Made by a program: the position numbers and the translations under genes. A stretch of 18,143 nt of DNA from JADFUZ01 sp034430415 (GTDB taxonomy: Bacteria; Chloroflexota; Dehalococcoidia; GIF9; AB-539-J10), in contig DAOUEN010000096.1 in NCBI GenBank assembly GCA_034430415.1, positions 1-18,143 on the forward strand, written 5' to 3'. Below the pieces are notes generated by a model. It was not told the origin of the DNA, did no database searches, and worked only from the letters and a program-made list of their open reading frames with translations. Positions 14,209-18,143 of this stretch are shown one piece after another. The stretch's first letter is position 1; each line of letters opens with the position of its first letter.

Positions 14209-14550
14209 CTAGAGCTTGCCCTGCTCGTCCAGAAACTTGAGCACCCTCAGTGACTCGGCGGTGCCGGTGGAACCACTCATGGCCACCACCACCGAGATGG
14301 TCTCCAGGAACTCCTCCCTGGTGGCTCCGGCCTCCAGGGCCCGCATGGACTGGGCCAGAATGCAGTTGGTGCATCCGGCGCGCAGGCCTATTGCCAGGGC
14401 CATCAGCCGTTTTGTCTTCCTGGAGAGGGCTCCGTCCTTGTAGGCTTCCTCCCACACGGCAATCTCGGGGGCCGACAGGGCAGGGAGCACTTCCTTGAAC
14501 TTCTCGAATAGCTGCATTCGCTCATTGTTCAGTTGCACTTGATTCTCCAT
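14209..14550 (-). CDS. Carboxymuconolactone decarboxylase/AhpD-like protein, copy 2
   Basis: A 113-residue paralogue of the protein at 10668-11009, the same length and with about 30 substitutions by my count. The core EEAYKDGALSRKTKRLMAL is identical. It has the same AGCxNCIL pair (C60, C63) and again Q67 where CMD/AhpD proteins usually have His, so the change is inherited rather than a sequencing slip. TAAGGAGGT lies just before the ATG, and an extended -10 promoter lies upstream at 14576. It stands alone rather than in an operon with redox partners, which suggests a duplication that moved under its own promoter. The function is probably redox or thiol related; unproven. Confidence 0.9.
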   Translation of the reverse strand: MENQVQLNNERMQLFEKFKEVLPALSAPEIAVWEEAYKDGALSRKTKRLMALAIGLRAGCTNCILAQSMRALEAGATREEFLETISVVVAMSGSTGTAESLRVLKFLDEQGKL

Positions 14551-14575
14551 GACCTTACCTCCTTATTGGCCTTCA

Positions 14576-14584
14576 ATTGTAGCA
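14576..14584 (-). promoter_or_regulatory. Extended -10 promoter of the second CMD gene
   Basis: The minus strand reads TGCTACAAT, an extended -10 (TGnTAnnnT), with transcription expected near 14569 and a short leader containing the ribosome site. No good -35 box is seen, which is normal for extended -10 promoters. Confidence 0.5.
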
Positions 14585-14695
14585 CTCCTTGAGCCGGGGT
14601 TGGCCGTAGGGGAGATGGCTGTGTGGGCCTCAGAAAGCGGTAGGCGACGGCCTCACTGCTCCGCCCGTATGTTTGGACTTGCGGAGCCCTTCCAC

Positions 14696-15406
14696 ATGGC
14701 AGCTCGGTGGGCGTATAATGAGGATGGGAGGGCCAGGAAGACGAGGAAGGCGCCGGCACTCACCACAGATTGGCTAGTCGCTCTCGCGGTAGTAGTGGCC
14801 GTTGTGGCCACGACGGGGCAGCCGACCTTTACGCCCACCACAACCCCTGCGGGTGAATCGTCCCAAGAGGAGAGCGGAATCATGTTTCCCGACGATGAGA
14901 GCAGCGAAGTGCCGCTGACGTCGGAGCAGGAGCGTGTGGGCGAGGTGGCCCTGCGCCTGGAGGAGATGCCGGAAGGCTGGTCCGTCTCCTCGCGGACCCT
15001 GGGACTTCGCTGTGCCTGCATGGAGGACCTGGCCTGCCGCACCACGCAAATCGCCGTCTCCTTTCAATACGGGGAAAACGCGGGCGGGGAGGACAAGCTC
15101 GAGCTGTCGAATACGGTATACCTCTGCTGGGACAAGGGGGTGGCGGAGGCCTGCGTCAGCGGAGACCTGGCCGAGGGTGTCGAGGGTATCACCATAGTGG
15201 AGGTCGAACTGGGAGACAAGGCATACTGCGAGTTTCACCATGAGGGCGAGGGCGGGTCCCTCCAGGAAGCCGACCTGCTGTTCCGCCAGGGACAGTTCTA
15301 TGCGCGCTTCCGCTACTGGGGAGCGCCGCTCCGCGACATGAGCCAGGCCGAGGCGCTGGCGTTTCTGCTGCCGCCGGCGGAGAAGGTGTGCGAGCGGATG
15401 ACGTGA
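14696..15406 (+). CDS. Exported or membrane-anchored protein of unknown function
   Basis: With the ATG at 14696 this is a 236-residue protein with a basic N-terminus (GRARKTRK), a hydrophobic segment at about 26-40, a Thr/Pro/Ser/Glu-rich linker (41-75), and an extracytoplasmic domain (76-236). The domain holds seven cysteines (106, 108, 114, 144, 153, 178, 232), suggesting disulfides or metal binding, and ends in FRQGQFYARFRYWG and a helical tail. I do not recognise the family. The start is uncertain: GGAG lies 9 nt before 14696, but a TATAAT at 14714-14719 falls inside the predicted coding region. The frame is open further back to 14549, where it would overlap the divergent CMD start. It converges on the GNAT gene with a 33-nt gap. 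Confidence 0.65.
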   Translation: MAARWAYNEDGRARKTRKAPALTTDWLVALAVVVAVVATTGQPTFTPTTTPAGESSQEESGIMFPDDESSEVPLTSEQERVGEVALRLEEMPEGWSVSSRTLGLRCACMEDLACRTTQIAVSFQYGENAGGEDKLELSNTVYLCWDKGVAEACVSGDLAEGVEGITIVEVELGDKAYCEFHHEGEGGSLQEADLLFRQGQFYARFRYWGAPLRDMSQAEALAFLLPPAEKVCERMT

Positions 15407-15439
15407 CCTGGAAGTCTCAACGCAAAGCGCTGGACTTCA

Positions 15440-16513
15440 TCAAACATGGTATGAGTCTCCTATCTGAACAAACCAGTCCCCGGGGTCTCTCAAGAACTCC
15501 ACGGACACGTGAGGTGATCTTGAGTAGACAACAAAGCGCTCGCTCTTCAGGAAAGGAACAAAACCACTGTCCCTGAAGGACTTGATGAGCGTTCCGTCTG
15601 CGATCATGTGGCCGTAGACCACATCGGCTTTCTCTCGCTCACAGTGTTGTACAGCTTCCGAAATGAGGCACCGAGATATCCGGGGCGATTGAGTGAGAAT
15701 GTCACATATGGCGCCCAGCCTTATGTGCTCCCGCTGCATGCACCGCAGCACCAAATACCCACAGATTTCTCCTCCTTTCTCAGCGATGTATATCGAGTAG
15801 TCTATACCTGAAGCAGCAGCATATCTCCAGTTGAGGTATTCCTTGTTTCTGACCACCATTATCTCGTACTGGCTGGAAACCCTGGCCCAGAACTCATTGA
15901 TACGCTCGTCAAAGGACGAAACCCGACTGATGGTCAATCCGGCCACAACAGGGGCTGCTTTGGCCCAATAGAATACTCTGTATAGAATGCTGCCAACGAT
16001 CGCCCCGAACCTTGCCAGGACTCTACTGCCAATCCGCAATCGAATAGCGTTCCCCCAATTGAGCGGTCGAAAAACAGCGCGCGTGGTGGCAACATCAAAG
16101 ACGTAACCGGTATTACTGTCGACTGCATGTGCAGCCTTGTTGGGAAACCCAATGGTGACATACACTCCTTCGCGTTCAGTTTCATCGAATGCTCGTCTCT
16201 GAAAGCTCAAGGCTATACTCTGACGCCTGTATTCAGGATGAGTCATTCGGCCCGCGGGTTGACAGGCTCTTACGATTTGATCTCCCACCTTGAGCAGCAT
16301 GAAGCTGAGCGAATGGTGTCCTACTATTTTGCCATCATCCTCTGCCAGCAGTATCCTCGCCGGTCGGACGGGATTTCCCTTATGCATCCATCGCCACCAC
16401 CTCATCCACTGCTCCCGATCATATTGCCTTGACGGATGTACGACTTTCTGGAGTTCAAGAATCTGACTCTCATCCCCCGGCTCATATTCTCTTAGCGACC
16501 AACGTTGTCCCAT
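15440..16513 (-). CDS. GNAT-family acetyltransferase of a polysaccharide locus
   Basis: A 357-residue protein with an N-terminal GNAT domain: KIVGHHSLSF (62-71) as the central strand, MTHPEYRRQSIALSF (90-104) as the acetyl-CoA loop and helix, then YVTIGFPNKAAH. The acetyl-CoA loop has Ser at 99 in the RRQSIA stretch where Gly is usual, so cofactor binding may be altered. The C-terminal half (about 205-357) looks like a second, degenerate acyltransferase-like domain with EYLNWRY and GEICGYLVLR. Such two-domain proteins occur in exopolysaccharide clusters and may acylate a sugar. A GGGGAG site precedes the ATG. It lies 29 nt after the deacetylase gene in the same operon. Confidence 0.8.
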   Translation of the reverse strand: MGQRWSLREYEPGDESQILELQKVVHPSRQYDREQWMRWWRWMHKGNPVRPARILLAEDDGKIVGHHSLSFMLLKVGDQIVRACQPAGRMTHPEYRRQSIALSFQRRAFDETEREGVYVTIGFPNKAAHAVDSNTGYVFDVATTRAVFRPLNWGNAIRLRIGSRVLARFGAIVGSILYRVFYWAKAAPVVAGLTISRVSSFDERINEFWARVSSQYEIMVVRNKEYLNWRYAAASGIDYSIYIAEKGGEICGYLVLRCMQREHIRLGAICDILTQSPRISRCLISEAVQHCEREKADVVYGHMIADGTLIKSFRDSGFVPFLKSERFVVYSRSPHVSVEFLRDPGDWFVQIGDSYHV

Positions 16514-16542
16514 AATTGAATCTCCCCGTAGCCGGGCCCATC

Positions 16543-17577
16543 CTAGAACTGTACACCCCTGGCACGCAGCCGCGCCTTTTCGTGATCGCTGAGCCCCAGT
16601 CTGTCACCCAGTCCGGACAGGTAACATGCCAGCGTCCACCGGCTCCATTCCGGTCCAACCCAGATCCTTCTAAGCTTGAACAGGTCCGTATTGGCGGTGT
16701 TCAGCTCCGGGATTGTTGTCGCCGCGCTGGCATATCCCGCCCTTTTCACCATACTAACGTGTTTGTCCCGGAATCCATCATGCGGGTACGAGAAGTGCCT
16801 GACGCCGACGCCGAGCTTGGCCTCCAGGTCCCTTTTCGACCCGCTTATCTCTTCCCACGCGTCGTCGTCGCCGGTCATACTCAGGCAGGGATGGCTCTTG
16901 CTGTGAGACCCAACCGTTACCAATCCACTGCGTATCATCCGGTCAATCTCCTGCAATGACAAGGCAGTCCTGCCCTGAGGACTGTACTGGAGTTGAGCCA
17001 CGGCTCTGGAGATCTCCTCGTTCTTCTGCCTTTCGGGGATCGACAGGTAGTAGCTGCGATCACGGACCACAGGACCTTTGACCTTGGCGGCGGCTGCCAT
17101 GGCTCTCATACCATCGACAGTGTCCGGCCAGAGTTCTCCGTCGGTTCCCACCACGCCAGACACCAGATACAGAGTGACGGCTGCGTTGTATCTCTGTATT
17201 GCCGGCAGGAGATCCACGTTAGACCTGAAGCCGTCGTCAAACGTGATGACAACCGAGTCCGAGATGTCTTTGCCCGCCTCAATACGTTCACATAGAGTGT
17301 CGAGGGAGACTATGCTCCAGCGGCTGGAGATGAACTCGAGGTGTTTCTCGAATCGCCGGGGCCCTACTTCGTGATAGTACAGGACCACGGCTCCTTCCTC
17401 TTTCCAATACCGTACAGTGCGAAACCCACTGAGGACCCTGGCGCCGGCATAAACACAGCAGCAGCCAGCATTCTCCGAGCGACTCACTGTAAGCACTCGA
17501 CCGAGCGGCGTACGCGCAACTGCGCGGGACAAATCAGCCGCCCATCTAGTTGCTGATTTGACCAGCGCCCCCATCAT
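16543..17577 (-). CDS. Polysaccharide deacetylase (NodB homology domain, CE4)
   Basis: A 344-residue protein with the CE4 metal and catalytic motifs: ITFDDGFRSN (111-120, with D114 and D115), SHSKSHPCLS (224-233, with metal-binding H225 and H229) and FSYPHDGF (262-269). This family removes acetyl groups from N-acetylated sugars in surface polysaccharides. The first 60 residues are basic with an odd cysteine run (C39, C40, C41) and no clear signal peptide, so the enzyme may act in the cytoplasm or be membrane-associated. Two adjacent ATG codons (17577 and 17574) are possible starts. It is 24 nt downstream of the GT4 gene and 29 nt upstream of the GNAT gene, indicating one transcription unit. 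Confidence 0.9.
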   Translation of the reverse strand: MMGALVKSATRWAADLSRAVARTPLGRVLTVSRSENAGCCCVYAGARVLSGFRTVRYWKEEGAVVLYYHEVGPRRFEKHLEFISSRWSIVSLDTLCERIEAGKDISDSVVITFDDGFRSNVDLLPAIQRYNAAVTLYLVSGVVGTDGELWPDTVDGMRAMAAAAKVKGPVVRDRSYYLSIPERQKNEEISRAVAQLQYSPQGRTALSLQEIDRMIRSGLVTVGSHSKSHPCLSMTGDDDAWEEISGSKRDLEAKLGVGVRHFSYPHDGFRDKHVSMVKRAGYASAATTIPELNTANTDLFKLRRIWVGPEWSRWTLACYLSGLGDRLGLSDHEKARLRARGVQF

Positions 17578-17601
17578 AGGCCCTACTTCTCACGATACAG
17601 T

Positions 17602-18143
17602 TCACTTCCCGGCCATTGTCCGTTCTCGCAGGTTCCCCAGTATCTCTTCCCACTGCTCCGTTGCCCTTTGCAGGGATATGCCTTTGGCAGTCTCCAGAGC
17701 GTTGTGCGACAGCTTGCGGGAAAGCTGCTCGTCTTCCAGGAGGCGATCGATGGCAACGGCAAACCCCTCGTAGTCATCGTATCTCTGGACGACCAGGCAA
17801 TTGAAGCCATCACGGGCTGTGTCCGTGATGTCGCCGCAGTTGGTGACAACCGACGGGAGACCGAGCGCGATAGCTTCCAGGAAGACACTAGGGAATCCCT
17901 CCCGCTCTGATGTCAAGGCGAAAACCCGGGAGCTACTGTAGTAATACACAACATCCTGCTGAAAGCCGACGAAGTCTACGTTGTCGTCAAGCCCTAACTC
18001 GTGGGCCAGCTCTAGAAGCTCGGTCTTACATGGACCATCACCCACAATACAGACTCTGACACCGCTGCGGCTTCGCTTCAGCACCGACGTTGCCTGTAGC
18101 AATACCTCAACATGCTTGACAGGCACAAGCCTTCCCACTGAGA
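17602..18143 (-). CDS. Family-4 glycosyltransferase, N-terminus cut by window edge
   Basis: Only the C-terminal GT-B donor-binding half is visible, about 180 residues from SVGRLVPVKH. It has the expected order: GRL-x-x-x-K near the edge, CIVGDGPCKTELLELA, then SEREGFPSVFLEAIALGLPSV, containing the EX7E motif, and a closing C-terminal helix. A GTG inside the visible frame (18138) is not the start, since the family sequence continues upstream (SVGRL). The enzyme transfers a sugar from an NDP donor, probably in capsule or exopolysaccharide assembly. It is the first visible gene of the minus-strand surface-polysaccharide operon with the deacetylase and the GNAT protein. The donor and linkage are unknown. 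Confidence 0.9.
   Translation of the reverse strand, partial: SVGRLVPVKHVEVLLQATSVLKRSRSGVRVCIVGDGPCKTELLELAHELGLDDNVDFVGFQQDVVYYYSSSRVFALTSEREGFPSVFLEAIALGLPSVVTNCGDITDTARDGFNCLVVQRYDDYEGFAVAIDRLLEDEQLSRKLSHNALETAKGISLQRATEQWEEILGNLRERTMAGK

Noticed and set aside
1..18143. CRISPR arrays, tRNA or rRNA genes, insertion sequences, phage genes and toxin-antitoxin pairs
   Set aside because: I looked for regularly spaced repeats, cloverleaf-like segments, transposase or integrase motifs and small paired genes on both strands and saw none.

Overview
The window is a GC-rich bacterial chromosome segment with 16 protein genes, two of them cut by the window edges, and no tRNA, rRNA, CRISPR array, insertion sequence or phage gene. 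Most genes have strong AGGAGG-type ribosome sites, and several have sigma-70-like promoters. The gene mix suggests an anaerobic member of the Chloroflexota, possibly Dehalococcoidia: a LarA-family protein, a TreT-type trehalose synthase, an old-yellow-enzyme fusion, a C_GCAxxG_C_C redox protein, AhpD-like proteins, and a lipoprotein with a pilin-like tail. That assignment is an inference from gene content only.

Layout. 1-834 (-): iron-dependent alcohol dehydrogenase, 3' end missing. 1068-3473 (+): a LarA-family (nickel-pincer racemase type) protein followed by a 3-isopropylmalate-dehydrogenase-like enzyme whose side-chain pocket differs from true LeuB; these look like a two-gene 2-hydroxyacid operon. 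3635-4660 (+): class II fructose-1,6-bisphosphatase GlpX. 4755-5800 (-): an isoprenylcysteine-methyltransferase-like membrane protein and a small HExxH zincin. 6070-8348 (+): GalT-like nucleotidyltransferase and TreT-like glycosyltransferase, a probable sugar-nucleotide-to-trehalose operon. 8349-8650: a cyclase-like gene remnant, then a strong promoter. 8651-10573 (+): OYE/FadH-type flavin-FeS reductase. 10668-12476 (-): convergent redox operon reading C_GCAxxG_C_C protein, then SDR, then carboxymuconolactone-decarboxylase-like (CMD) protein. 12825-13454 (+): AT-richer calcium-loop lipoprotein. 13570-14550 (-): coiled-coil/winged-helix protein and a second CMD paralogue. 14696-15406 (+): cysteine-containing exported protein. 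15440-18143 (-): cell-surface polysaccharide locus with a GT4 glycosyltransferase, a polysaccharide deacetylase and a GNAT protein.

The observations most worth following are these. First, the LarA-like/IPMDH-like pair has intact catalytic residues but an altered substrate pocket. Second, the LarA-like leader carries two abutting 22-nt segments, each identical to a different part of the glpX locus (its promoter region and an internal coding segment). Third, a fossil of a cyclase metal-site motif lies between treT and the OYE gene. Fourth, two CMD paralogues both have Gln in place of the usual CxxCxxxH histidine. Fifth, an 8-bp-arm palindrome overlaps the predicted promoter of the redox operon. 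No single segment is clearly a new defence or mobile system; the novelty here is metabolic and regulatory.
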